NCBI GenBank assembly: GCA_021014325.1
Contig: JAJGQC010000721.1
Coordinates: 1 to 64,000, forward strand
Direction: 5' to 3'
Source of the DNA: Plazaster borealis
Taxonomy: Eukaryota; Echinodermata; Asteroidea; Forcipulatida; Labidiasteridae
Length of the DNA stretch: 64,000 nt
Below, piece after piece: positions 14,201 to 22,022 of the stretch. Every line of letters starts with the position of its first letter. Position 1 is the stretch's first letter. The position numbers and the translations under genes are program-made. A model generated the notes under the pieces. It saw only the letters and a program-made list of their open reading frames with translations. It did no database searches and was not told the DNA's origin.

Positions 14201-14946
14201 GACTAACCCAGAATCAAGTGAAACTCCTTGAACGTGTGCAGAAACGATCTCTTAAGCTCATCCTTGGCACCAGATACATTGACTATGAAAATGCAATTGA
14301 AACTCTTGGCCTTACTACATTGTATGATAGACGTATTCAGTTATGCGTTAAATTTGCCGATGGATTAATAACAAATCCCAAACTGTCTCATTTAATTCCA
14401 CCTCCAATTATAAATGGAAGGAATCTGCGTTCATCAACATGTAGGTCAGTTCCTCAAATGAGGTGTAAAACTAATAGATTCAAACAGAGTGCAATACCTT
14501 ACCTAATAGATTTAACCAATTCTAGCTAATCCTTTCAAATTTTCAGGTTGACTGTAAATTTAAGTGATTTTCAGGGCCCTTAGCTTGAATGAAGAATGAG
14601 TCCATCAGGCAGGATAGGGTAATATGCATGTGCCAATTTTTATGACTTGTTTCTTACAAATTGCCTTCACATTCAGAATGATCTTTTAATTGCTCCATGG
14701 ATTTTTACTCCCCTTATTGTCCTGTCTTTCCCTTTGATCACCATTAATGTCCCCTTCTCCCTATTTTGATTAGTGTATTCAGTCTAGTGCCTTTTTATAG
14801 TCTCCTTAATTAATTGCTTTGTATTGGTAGTTTTTTTTGTAATTTTCTAATGAATTTTTAATTGAATTTATGTAAATTTAGACGCAATTCAATCTTCTGA
14901 TTGTGATGTCTTTTTTATTGTGAAATAATAAATAAACCATTTATCT
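11300..14946 (+). mobile_element. Near-full-length non-LTR retrotransposon inserted in another one
   Basis: This 3647-bp element begins TGGCGCTGTTCAGCTG and ends CCATTTATCT, bounded by AAGGA duplications. It holds a ~200-bp leader, one long protein region with an AP-type endonuclease then a reverse transcriptase (11497-14529), and a ~415-bp 3' UTR. There is no poly(A) tail. The 3' end is ATAAATAAACCATTTATCT, and a second copy of this end at 30583-30671 continues into repeated GATA/TATC units, so the tail is a tetranucleotide microsatellite. Domain order, the absence of RNase H and the microsatellite tail fit the CR1/L2/Jockey group; the exact clade was not determined. Three frameshifts make it non-autonomous now. 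No separate gag-like ORF1 was recognised. Confidence 0.88.
11497..14529 (+). pseudogene. Endonuclease-reverse transcriptase (ORF2-like) with three frameshifts
   Basis: The first open block (11497-13200, 567 codons; a likelier start is Met34 at 11596) has a basic patch RRGRRAGTHVRR at residues 74-85. An APE-type endonuclease follows: N133 in CNSRSLNNK, E160 in AITE, GDFN at 272-275 and the SDH catalytic triplet at 325-327. The frame then changes near 13068, near 13188 and near 13370. KSGGPDNVPSRII and LRPIALTDHFAKVLE (reverse transcriptase fingers) lie in the shifted frames. The last block (13372-14529, 385 codons) is intact: motif A DFSKAFD (residues 54-60), motif B VPQGTRLGP (111-119), catalytic YVDD (140-143, bases 13789-13800), then the thumb (LLGLYIQNDLKW) and C-terminal part. 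All core catalytic residues survive, so inactivation looks fairly recent. Confidence 0.9.
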
Positions 14947-14951
14947 AAGGA
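14947..14951. repeat. Right copy of 5-bp target-site duplication AAGGA
   Basis: This pairs with 11295-11299. The sequence that follows (GGAGATCCATCTG) continues the interrupted minus-strand reverse transcriptase, encoding SRWIS in reverse. Confidence 0.8.
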
Positions 14952-15035
14952 GGAGATCCATCTGCTTGTGTTCCCCCTGATACCATAGTGACATACTTTG
15001 AGGAGTAATGTGTTGTGAGCCACTTGTCCGGCAAG
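14952..15035 (-). pseudogene. Detached upstream piece of the same reverse transcriptase
   Basis: Translated on the minus strand this short piece gives VAHNTLLLKVCHYGIRGNT followed by SRWIS. This matches the conserved region between motifs A and B of non-LTR reverse transcriptases (family pattern: a D-x-V-x-H stretch, then YGIRG, then W-I). It is the direct continuation of the fragment ending at 11299, moved about 3.65 kb away by the inserted element. The upstream DFSKAFD motif is degraded or missing at the truncation point. Confidence 0.8.
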
Positions 15036-15040
15036 GGCGT

Positions 15041-15741
15041 GCAGTTAAAAATAAATACCTATGGTGTCACGATACACAAGAGCGCCCTCTAGCGGCAGGT
15101 TGAAAACTGTTCAAAATGGACTTTTGAAGATGTGTGTGGTGAAATTTTGTGCAATCACTTCAAAATTTACACATATGTTGATCGTCAGGCAGCCATCATA
15201 TGTGTGAAGTTTCAAATCAATGACGTCATCGGGGGTCACTTGACACGGCATTAAAGGTGCCCTTTTTGAAGTCGTATATCTCCCGAAGTATTCGTGCGAT
15301 CATGTTGAAACTTGGCAAGTCGTTAGATAATGGCAAGTTCCTGTTAATGATGACGTCATCACACGATTTGTTATGATTTTTTCATTGTTTGCCCCTTTAA
15401 GTCAGAAATTGCTAACGGAACGCTTTAATCCAAACTCTTTTTTAAACAGGCTTGATATGTCATAACTGATTCGAAAAATATTTGACGTCATCATGACCTC
15501 ATCATTTCTCAGGTTATGTTATCTTAAAGGTACAGTTTTACAAGATATATAGACAATGAGTTCGATCTCACAAGGCATTAAATATTGTATTATTAACTTG
15601 ATTATGTACACACTACAAGACTTTCATATTCACTTGACTAATTTGAAAAAATTATAAGCGAAACAGCTGTGCATTTGTTCACAAATGCAAACATGTCTAA
15701 TTATTATTATTTTTATGTTTATTTTGTCTTCTCCCATATAG
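15041..15741. other. Intron sequence of the GALC-like gene, old repeat fragments
   Basis: No gene or exon is seen. The stretch carries several TGACGTCATC-type palindromic motifs (near 15219, 15351 and 15483) and phrases such as GAGCGCCCTCTAGCGG. These resemble the 25.4-26.8 kb repeat and the spacer near 10.0 kb, so this is probably decayed transposon DNA. The last ~40 bases form a T-rich pyrimidine tract leading to the acceptor TATAG at 15741. Confidence 0.6.
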
Positions 15742-15899
15742 GCAAGACATAAATGCAACTGTAGATGTTATTATTGGAGCCAACACTGGTGCATTCTTGG
15801 CTCACAGAATCAAATCAGCTGGATGCCACGTCTGTAACTCTCTTGGTTTATTCTTCATGGTTTATTCAAATGCGACGTTTTTCGTCTTCAGTAGTATAG
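15742..15899 (+). CDS. GALC: GALC-like galactocerebrosidase, exon A (third-last)
   Basis: Galactocerebrosidase (glycoside hydrolase family 59) is a lysosomal enzyme that removes galactose from galactosylceramide and psychosine. This 158-nt exon follows a pyrimidine-rich tract and acceptor ...CCCATATAG and ends at donor GTAAGTC. It encodes 52 full codons with one split base at each end, reading QDINATVDVIIGANTGAFLA through SNATFFVFSSI. The pattern fits the C-terminal lectin-like domain of GALC: a V-D-V strand, a G-x-F-(I/L)-A-x-R-(V/I) strand, then an FF-x-(I/V)-(F/Y) strand. Two N-A-T sequons (residues 4 and 43 of the exon) suit a glycosylated lysosomal protein. The split-codon phase matches exon B exactly. 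Earlier exons (catalytic barrel) are not in the window. Confidence 0.8.
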
Positions 15900-15983
15900 G
15901 TAAGTCAATCGTATGTATTGCCCTACCTTCTAAGATCTTAAGATTATTTATTGGCTTAGTTTTGAATTTGATGCAAGTACTTG

Positions 15984-16255
15984 TGGCGAGTCGTGGCCGG
16001 GCGGTGTAACTAATCAAATTCAAAGTCATCAGAGTGGGGGTTCGAATCCTGGTCGAGACACTTGTGTCCTTGAGCAAGACACTCAACCAGAATTGCTCTC
16101 ATCAGGAGTTGATGGGTACCTGCGAGAGTAGAGATTGTTGATGTGAATAATTAGCAACCAGTTGCACCCAGTCAGCTGCAGGTGCTGCATACTCTTAAGG
16201 AGTTAAGATGGTTTCAGGAATGTTTAGGGCTAATGAACATTTCCAGGTGCTTTGA
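15984..16255 (+). mobile_element. tRNA-derived SINE in the intron after exon A
   Basis: The head GTGGCGAGTCGTGGCCGGGCGG contains an RNA polymerase III A box (about 15995-16005), and GGTTCGAATCC (16039-16049) is a near-perfect B box. The segment CACTTGTGTCCTTGAGCAAG follows and is shared with the SINE at 21181. The distal part differs from that copy and looks diverged or truncated. The 3' border is uncertain. Confidence 0.8.
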
Positions 16256-17000
16256 GGGGTCTACTTGGCTTGAAAAAGCACATGATCAATATACATTATG
16301 ATGAATTCACTTTGTTATTTCTTGGTTCAACTTTTCAGACATGATATTTGTTCCTACTTAAGTCTGTTTTTCGGGGGGGATGCCCTCTGAAAGGTCAGCA
16401 ATATGGTTATCAAACATTATGAAAAGTATTTAAAAGCCTATACCATATGTTCATATATGCCAGCTCTTTTATTACTTTGTCCTAGGTCCAAGGGCCAAAT
16501 ATCATGTCTAATTTTTAAAGAGACAAAATGGTTGCATGTGTAAATATGAGAGTGAGATTATGGTCAATTACGCTCTACACACTTTCCAGTGTTTATTTTT
16601 GTCAGCTTTATGACAGTAGTGAAATTTGAAAAGCACAGACTGCAGTTTGATGGAACTCATGGAATTAACCCTTCCATTAACCTTTTATGTTAGTGATAAA
16701 TTGATCATATGGACACATTACTTGTTAAATAAGTTTTTTGCAAATGGTGACCCCCCCCCCAAAACAGGTCACAATAGCACCCTCAAGAGTCCTTTTTCAC
16801 ATTCTGAAAACTGTGTGGCCGTGCAATTTGTATTTTACATGTAACAACTTTTTTTTAAGGGATTTAAACCGGTCGCTAGCGAGAGTTAAAGAGTTAAAAC
16901 AGAAAACGGGAAGCTCACCGCCATTGCTGTTGTCTGTGGAGCATGAAATAGTGTACCCTCGGCATGCCTGGGCAGTACGCGCAGCCTGCTGCATGCGCTG
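16256..17000. other. Intron sequence, no gene seen
   Basis: AT-rich DNA with a run of C (16741-16760 region). A sequence around 16866-16990 with GAGAGTTAAAGAGTTAAAAC and a GCATGC-rich patch is probably the edge of the repeat that starts at 17001. No splice-bounded open frame was found. Confidence 0.5.
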
Positions 17001-17132
17001 AACATGGGCGTGCTAAAGCTGCGAATCACGCATAGAAAACTAAACTCGCCATATTTCAGGCACACTATTTTGATGCGCTGTCTACCATTCGTTTTTAGCA
17101 AATAACCGGTTTTCAGCGGGTACGCTATTTTA
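17001..17132. repeat. ~132-bp repeat, copy 1, upstream of exon B
   Basis: Begins AACATGGGCGTGCTAAAGCT and contains CATAGAAAACTAAACTCG, ATTTTGATGCGCTGTCTACC and an ACCGGTTTTCAGCGGGTAC end. A second copy in the same orientation is at 18031-18162, with roughly 85-90% identity by eye. Exon B lies between them. Confidence 0.85.
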
Positions 17133-17248
17133 GATGCCATAATAGAACACTGTCATGGTTACACGGGTGGTATAGGAAGTTGCCATTCTCTGTTTTATTT
17201 CTAAGATGGACACAAATTTATTTGGCATTTTTTGTAATTTCTTTTCAG

Positions 17249-17325
17249 ATCAACAAGGTCTCCTCAGCACTGGTAAAGTCAGTGTTAAACCTGGATCTTG
17301 GTTTAATATGCAGCTAGTTATTAAG
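17249..17325 (+). CDS. GALC: GALC-like galactocerebrosidase, exon B (second-last)
   Basis: This is a 77-nt exon between acceptor TTTCTTTTCAG and donor GTAATT. Its first two bases complete the codon left open by exon A (G+AT, Asp). It then encodes 25 residues, from QQGLLSTGKVSVKPGSWF to NMQLVIK, and ends in phase 0. The pattern G-K/R-V-x-V-x-x-x-x-W-(F/Y)-x-(L/M)-x-L-x-I-K is the strand before the last β-strands of the GALC lectin domain. The exon is flanked by two direct copies of a 132-bp repeat, an arrangement that could promote its loss by recombination. Confidence 0.8.
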
Positions 17326-17406
17326 GTAATTTATTCAGCATCTAGTCAATTGTATGAAGCAACTCATGACATGATGACAGAGGAAACCCTTGGGTCAAAG
17401 GTTGAA

Positions 17407-17768
17407 GGGGGCCAAAGCGTGACATGGTGTTATATCTCAAAAGATAATGTACTTTCTATATTCTTTGCATGTTTAAGTGGTGGGATAGCTCATATGTTTA
17501 ATGTATAACTTCAATTTCTCGAATCAGATGTTTTGTTTTCATATACGATCCAAAACTATCCATCACACTGTAACAGAGACACCGGTGTCCCTGTTACAGT
17601 GTGAAGTGTGAAACTTGTGACTTGTTTTGCCATAAATTAGTAGGTTTTCATTGAAAATTTAAATTTCAAAGGGTAATATGTAAACATCATTGGTATACTG
17701 TAATTCAGCTATTTTCAATGAAAACCTTACATTTTGAGAAATAACACCATGTCCTGCTTTGGCCCCCT
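17407..17768. mobile_element. Inverted-repeat (foldback/MITE-like) element in the last intron
   Basis: The left arm (17407-17440: GGGGGCCAAAGC, then GACATGGTGTTATATCTCAA) is mirrored by the right arm (about 17730-17768), whose reverse complement reads GGGGGCCAAAGC, then GACATGGTGTTATTTCTCAA. The midpoint, about 17587, coincides with the 40-bp near-perfect palindrome at 17564-17603. The outer ends were not resolved. Confidence 0.7.
17564..17603. repeat. 40-bp near-perfect palindrome
   Basis: CACACTGTAACAG, A, the 12-bp palindrome GACACCGGTGTC, C, then CTGTTACAGTGTG. All positions pair except the single A/C pair flanking the core. It lies at the centre of the larger inverted-repeat element. 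Confidence 0.95.
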
Positions 17769-17786
17769 ACTTTATGGAAAAACCCA

Positions 17787-18301
17787 CAATCTTGTAATGC
17801 AGTCTGATGGGTAGAACAATTTGTATAAATTTTTATAGGGAGGAATAGAACATTTAAAATAATAATACTAATGAAAATTTATACTGCACCTAGTTAATTG
17901 TAGGATGTAACTCATGACAACAAATTTTGAGAAAAATTGGTTGAAAGTGTGTTTCAGTTTGTAGAAAATGTACAATTTTGCATCGCAGTCCGATGGGTGA
18001 TTTAGTTTTCATCAATTTTTACAAGGGAGGAACATGGGCGTGCTATAGCTGCAGATCATGCATAGAAAACTAAACTCACCATATTTCAGGCAAGCTATTT
18101 TGATGCGCTGTCTACCATGCGATTTTGGCAAATATCCGGTTTTCGGCGGGTACACTGTTTTACAGTGTTTGTTGTGTTTTTAGTTTGTAGAAAATATAAA
18201 ATCTTGCATTGCAGTCCGATGTGTGATTTAACTTACATCAATTTTTACGAGGGAGGAACATTTTAAAAAATAATACTAATGGAGATTTATAGGCCTACTG
18301 C
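17787..18301. repeat. Diverged direct repeats in the last GALC-like intron
   Basis: Three related segments start near 17787, 17970 and 18204. Each contains a form of GCAGTCCGATGGGTGATTTA, then a CATCAATTTTTACAAGGGAG-type phrase. Two of them continue into AATAATACTAATG and a TTTATA..CTGCACC end. The middle copy is interrupted by the 18031-18162 repeat. Part of this family (TAGTTAATTG..ATGTAACTCATGAC) also lies just after exon B near 17330-17370. Confidence 0.75.
18031..18162. repeat. ~132-bp repeat, copy 2, downstream of exon B
   Basis: Direct-orientation partner of 17001-17132; begins AACATGGGCGTGCTATAGCT and ends near GTTTTCGGCGGGTACACTG. It interrupts one of the GCAGTCCGATG repeats, so it inserted or was copied after that family. 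Confidence 0.85.
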
Positions 18302-18632
18302 ACCAGAACATTCTCCGTCTGCCAAACCACTTTGATCTCTTTTGGTTAAAAACTAAAGCGTTCTCCCTTACCCGTGGTCTGTTGGCCAAATGCCAATTAA
18401 AACACATGATGAGGACCAGTCAAAATTCACCGCAACAAATGCTGTCTAGTTCAGTGTTGAAAAGCATCCCTATTTAATATAAAGTATGGACAAATTAAAA
18501 AGCTGACTGACTCGTGAAATGACAAGCTAACTGGTCACTGCTGACCTAGCAAGAATTGACCCTTCCCAAACAATAATTGTTAAACCATATAAAGACATTT
18601 TCTTTCTTTTGCTTCTCCGTTTATTATTCCAG

Positions 18633-18776
18633 GACAACAAAGCCTCAGGATTTGTTGGACGGAAACTTGTGTTCAGCCTTCAACTTGAGAACGACCTAGT
18701 CGCTAATGAATGTTTCGTTGCCATAGGAACTCCGGAGTATACATGGGCACAATTTGACAATTTTAAACTCGAATAG
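18633..18776 (+). CDS. GALC: GALC-like galactocerebrosidase, terminal exon with stop
   Basis: The acceptor is TTTATTATTCCAG, in phase 0 with exon B. The exon has 47 codons, then TAG at 18774-18776. It begins DNKASGFVGRKLVFSL and ends VAIGTPEYTWAQFDNFKLE. The pattern A-I-G-T-x-x-(F/Y)-x-x-A-Q-F-D-N-F close to the C-terminus is diagnostic for GALC-type GH59 proteins in my judgement, and length to stop is as expected. The three exons together encode 125 residues in one continuous frame with consistent phases and no stops. This argues for a live gene, or a very young copy. Confidence 0.83.
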   Translation, partial: DNKASGFVGRKLVFSLQLENDLVANECFVAIGTPEYTWAQFDNFKLE

Positions 18777-18804
18777 AAGAATAGGCTTCACACACAATAG
18801 TTAC

Positions 18805-19197
18805 TTAAAGGGTCTGTATACGCTTGGTAGTTACTCATAAAATTAATGGCAATAAAAACTTACTTGGCAAGAAGTACAGCAGCTTCTGATAGAAAAAGCA
18901 TTTTGAGAATTATTTCACTTTGAAAATTGTGGTAATGGAAAAAGATATCAGTTTTTATCCAAACAAAATTTGAATCTGAGAAGCGTTTCTGTCAGAAACG
19001 TTTCTCGGATTGTGTATTCCAATTGCAGATTATTCTTCCTGCGTGGACATAAACCGCTCCAAATTTTCGGCAATATCTCAAAAACGCTACCACCTTTTGA
19101 AAATAAATTTTCACAGGTTAGTTTAATAGTATATATCTACAACTATGTAGGATTGAAACAAACAGTGGGTTCCAATTACCAAACGTGAACAATCCCT
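18805..19197. mobile_element. TTAAAGGG-ended MITE just after the GALC-like stop codon
   Basis: Starts TTAAAGGGTCTGTATACGCT, 28 bp after the stop. Its right end near 19197 reads, in reverse complement, CAGGGATTGTTCACGTTTGG, similar to the left end. A central hairpin lies at 18978-19006 (GAGAAGCGTTTCTG / CAGAAACGTTTCTC). TTAA-flanked foldback elements of this look are abundant in echinoderm genomes; this is from memory of the repeat style, not a search. Confidence 0.6.
18851..18856 (+). promoter_or_regulatory. Possible poly(A) signal AATAAA for the GALC-like gene
   Basis: AATAAA lies 75 bp after the stop codon. It sits inside the MITE that starts at 18805, so if used, the polyadenylation signal was donated by the transposon. 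Alternative AATAAA hexamers occur further on (for example near 19420 and 20245). Confidence 0.3.
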
Positions 19198-19570
19198 GTT
19201 CTGGATCCATCTATCATTTAAAAGTTTATTTGCGCCCTCTATTGACAAGCTCATTCTCAGAATCACACTTTCACAAATTGCCGGCGAAAATTTACGTCTG
19301 CATTTTTCACATTTTATGACTATAAGATCCTTCCCAATCTACTGCCTTCTCAGTTGACGCCTGCGGGAAGCTTGGTCTTTTCACTCCTTGTTCACTGACA
19401 TCATTCCTCTGTGGCTTGAATAAAACACTGGAGCTTGGAGGCTATTTCCTGACTCTCATGTCCTTATTTAATGGAGTTTGGCTGGCTGTCTAATTTTGGA
19501 TTAAAAACAATCTGGATGATGGGGGTGGGGGTATAAGTGTGATACCTATAATTATCAGGTTGGGGGATCA

Positions 19571-19936
19571 GGTTGGCTCAGTGTATTCTTTCCCTGCTTT
19601 TCACCTCTGTGGACCCCGGTTTGAATCCCACCCCAGACCGGATCCTTGTGGATTGGCTTTTCAGTCCCTACCTGATTGCGTGGGTGTTTTTCCCCATTGG
19701 GGTTATTCTCCCACATCTAAAACTGAACATTTCTTCTCGTTTTCTATTCATCCTTTTGGGGCTATTTGTGCTGTTGGATGTTTTAAATACAATCCCTTGT
19801 TAGCTCAGAGACCCTTTTGCTATAATGTGATTTTGGTGGTTGTGGTGGTGGAGGAGAGAGGGGGCGATGGCTCAGGCTCAGTGTGCAAGAAGGTAATGAA
19901 TTCACCAAGGCAGGTACCCTTGTGGTACTCTACATA
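19571..19936 (+). mobile_element. tRNA-derived SINE, second type
   Basis: GGTTGGCTCAGTGTATTC resembles an A box, and CGGTTTGAATCCCACC (about 19617-19632) is a B box. A long non-tRNA body follows, with CTACCTGATTGCGTGGGTG and TCTCCCACATCTAAAACTG. A purine/GTGG-rich stretch (19835-19865) comes next. It differs from the SINEs at 15984 and 21181. The exact 3' end was not resolved. Confidence 0.65.
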
Positions 19937-20607
19937 AGGCACCCTGTTTTTATAATTACAATAATATCACTCCATCCCAACGATCAATAACATAAACACT
20001 CTCGTGGTTATTCTCCTCGCAGATACACAACATTCAAATTAAAGATCACTTCAAATAAATGACTTTGTAATTGCTTTTCAGAGTGAAATTACACACACCA
20101 TCATCATTTTTATTGGTTGAGTCTAAAGTTTATACCCTATAATAAAAATAAACAATAATTTTGAATTTGTTTAATGAAATCTGAATGAGCCATTTTAGGG
20201 GAGAAGTCAACATTCTAGTGGTTTATAAAGGTAAACAAATTATTGAATAAATAAATATATTTGGTACTTTTAAACAGTTGTTGTCTGCCTTTGAATTTAA
20301 ATGTTGAGTGCTTTTAATTAAAATTTTAAAGATAATGGCCGGGTCTTATCAACAAAATAACTATTCTGGACAGAATTTAAAACAAGCTTTTCTTCATAAT
20401 GGTAAGGTTAATGGTGACCATTCAATTCATTATAGGCCTAAATCAGGAATATGGGAAGTTATTGCGACGTAATCTTCATAGTCTTACAAGTCTTCATAGC
20501 ATTATAGTAACACCTTACAAAAGAAAATTATGTCTTTAAATTTCTAAAGTGAGTTCAATCGGGTTGCATGGATGCTGGGCCGGTGTCCCAGGGAAATCTG
20601 TTCACCC
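19937..20607. other. AT-rich intergenic DNA, no gene seen
   Basis: This holds short AT-rich sequence with several AATAAA hexamers and no splice-bounded or long open frames. It may be the distal 3' flank of the GALC-like gene. Confidence 0.5.
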
Positions 20608-20745
20608 GGAGATTCTGTCCCCATACGGGAAATTAACGTGAGCTGGAGGAGGATAAATCGAAAGAGGGCGCTCTCAAAAGTAGTTTGTACACAGTTCGCC
20701 GTATGGGGGGGGGGAGACAGAATCTCCGGGGGGACAGAATCTCCT
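20608..20745. repeat. Foldback sequence with GGAGATTCTGTC arms
   Basis: The left arm GGAGATTCTGTCCCCATAC (20608-20626) pairs with the right side, where GTATGGGGGGGGGG is followed by AGACAGAATCTCC (about 20701-20727). A further direct copy, GGGGGGACAGAATCTCC, follows immediately (about 20728-20744). The ~75-bp loop includes GAGGGCGCTCTC. It looks like a small palindromic transposon remnant. Confidence 0.7.
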
Positions 20746-20850
20746 GCCACACCGGGGTGGGATTGAGAAATAAATTGTACATACTGGGGTGGCTCAAATA
20801 AATGTTGTTACAAATAAAATAAAACAACAGACATTATAAAATGACATGTC

Positions 20851-20867
20851 TAGCTAGCTAGCTAGCT
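20851..20867. repeat. (TAGC)n microsatellite
   Basis: Four units of TAGC in a row plus one base. Self-complementary simple repeat. Confidence 0.9.
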
Positions 20868-20943
20868 CTATCTGTTCTCTGATTATCACACTAATTGCTT
20901 TACATCCCATGCGAAGGGTATAAAAGCAATAACAGTTGCAAGT

Positions 20944-21032
20944 AAAGTGTCAGGACCGGGACTCAAACCACTCTCAGAAACACCCGAGCTTGAGTCCGGT
21001 GCGCTTGACTGCTCTGCCATGACTCGCCGCAC
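20944..21032 (-). mobile_element. Truncated tRNA-derived SINE head, minus strand
   Basis: In reverse complement this reads GGCGAGTCATGGCAGAGCAG (A-box region), and later GGTTTGAGTCCCGGTCCTGA (B-box region) then CACT. This is the same head as the SINE at 21181, but the body beyond is missing. Confidence 0.75.
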
Positions 21033-21046
21033 TAGGAAGCCCACAA

Positions 21047-21180
21047 CACGTCAATATTTGCGATTGGGTGCACAAATCGCAAATATTTACGTCAATATTG
21101 ACGTCAATATTTGCGATTGGATGCAGAAATAGCAAATATTTACGTAAATATTTGCGTTTGGGGCACAAATCGTGAATTCC
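21047..21180. repeat. AT-rich palindromic minisatellite, left part
   Basis: Repeats of GTCAATATTTGCGATTGG and its inverse (CGCAAATATTTACGTCAATA), with overlapping TTTACGTAAA- and GACGTC-type palindromes. The same motif family continues at 21546-21685; the SINE at 21181-21545 separates the two. Confidence 0.8.
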
Positions 21181-21545
21181 GTGGCGAGTCGTGGCCGAGC
21201 GGATAACTTGAACACCGAACCCAAGCTCTGGTGTTTCTGATCAGCAGAGTGTGGGTTCGAATCCCAGTCGTGACACTTGTGTCCTTAAGCAAGACACTTA
21301 ACCACATGCTTCGTCCTTCGGATGGGACGTAAAGCCGTTGGTCCCGTGTACTAGGATTGGTAGTGCACGTAAAAGAACCCAGAACACTTATCGTGGAAGA
21401 GTAGGGGTTTAACCCCGGTGTTTCGGGTTCACATTGCAAGCACCCTTATTTACAGGTTTCCTCAGGCTTGCGAGCTACAGTGATCAAGTTCACTTGTGAG
21501 GCATCCTTGGTTTCATTACCAGAAATATTTAATAATAATAATAAT
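21181..21545 (+). mobile_element. tRNA-derived SINE, near full length, with AAT tail
   Basis: Head GTGGCGAGTCGTGGCCGAGC has an A box (TGGCCGAGCGG, 21192-21202) and a B box (GGTTCGAATCC, 21254-21264). Then come CACTTGTGTCCTTAAGCAAG and a conserved body with GGATGGGACGTAAAGCCGTT, followed by a (AAT)n tail near 21529-21545. The A- and B-box regions are good enough for Pol III promotion in principle. It is inserted within the AT-rich palindromic minisatellite. Confidence 0.85.
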
Positions 21546-21685
21546 ATTCACGTCAATATTCACGTCAATTTGCAATTGGGGCACAATTCTTGAATATTCA
21601 CGTGAATATTTACGTGAATATTTGCGAATTGGGGCAAAAACCGTGAATATTTACGCAAATATTCACGTAAATATATATGTTTGAT
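21546..21685. repeat. AT-rich palindromic minisatellite, right part
   Basis: Repeats of TTCACGTCAATATTCACG and GAATATTTACGTGAATATTT, spaced by GGGGCA. These match the left part at 21047-21180 in motif content. Confidence 0.8.
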
Positions 21686-22022
21686 GTCCCTTTAGGGCCA
21701 CCATACCTGTGCCAAAAACAGGCACTCTCTGAAATAGTGATATGGCAATAAAAGTACACCAAATCGGCCTTGTCGATGTCCTCATCAGTTGTTGACAAGT
21801 GGCGATATAATAAATGTTTACCTTCTGGAGGGCCTACGCGAACAAATCATGTTTGGAAATGTAATTTATTTGCTTTGCAATGTAATTTTTCCGTGATTTT
21901 GTTTTGTTTTAGGGATTGCCTTCACTTCCGCCCATGGTTTAAGAAAATCAAAAATTTCAGTTTGGCGCCCCTACTATCCGTGTGGGTCACCTGACTTAAT
22001 TACCACCTGACGTCTCCGCTGT
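21686..22022. other. Unique-looking intergenic DNA
   Basis: No gene, tRNA or obvious repeat was recognised. Short frames lack splice context. Confidence 0.4.

Larger units (their letters stand above)
10258..15040 (-). mobile_element. 5'-truncated non-LTR retrotransposon, split by a later insertion
   Basis: A minus-strand CR1/L2/Jockey-type element is present in two pieces. The 3' piece covers about 10258-11299 and the upstream piece about 14947-15040, with another retrotransposon (11300-14946) between them. The two pieces join in sense: reading on the minus strand, the right piece encodes the conserved YGIRG..SRWIS stretch of the reverse transcriptase and the left piece resumes with FLKDRQQR. 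The duplicated AAGGA marks the interruption. Upstream of about 15040 the similarity stops, so the element was truncated at its 5' end, as is common for target-primed insertions. The 3' end probably lies at the short hexamer repeat GCATCT (10258-10271, plus-strand reading), in keeping with the microsatellite-like tails of this group. The exact 3' end is an inference. Confidence 0.8.

Noticed and set aside
21181..21264. A functional tRNA gene (good A and B boxes)
   Set aside because: No cloverleaf with a proper acceptor stem can be drawn, the B box is followed by a long SINE body, and related heads occur at 15984 and 20944.
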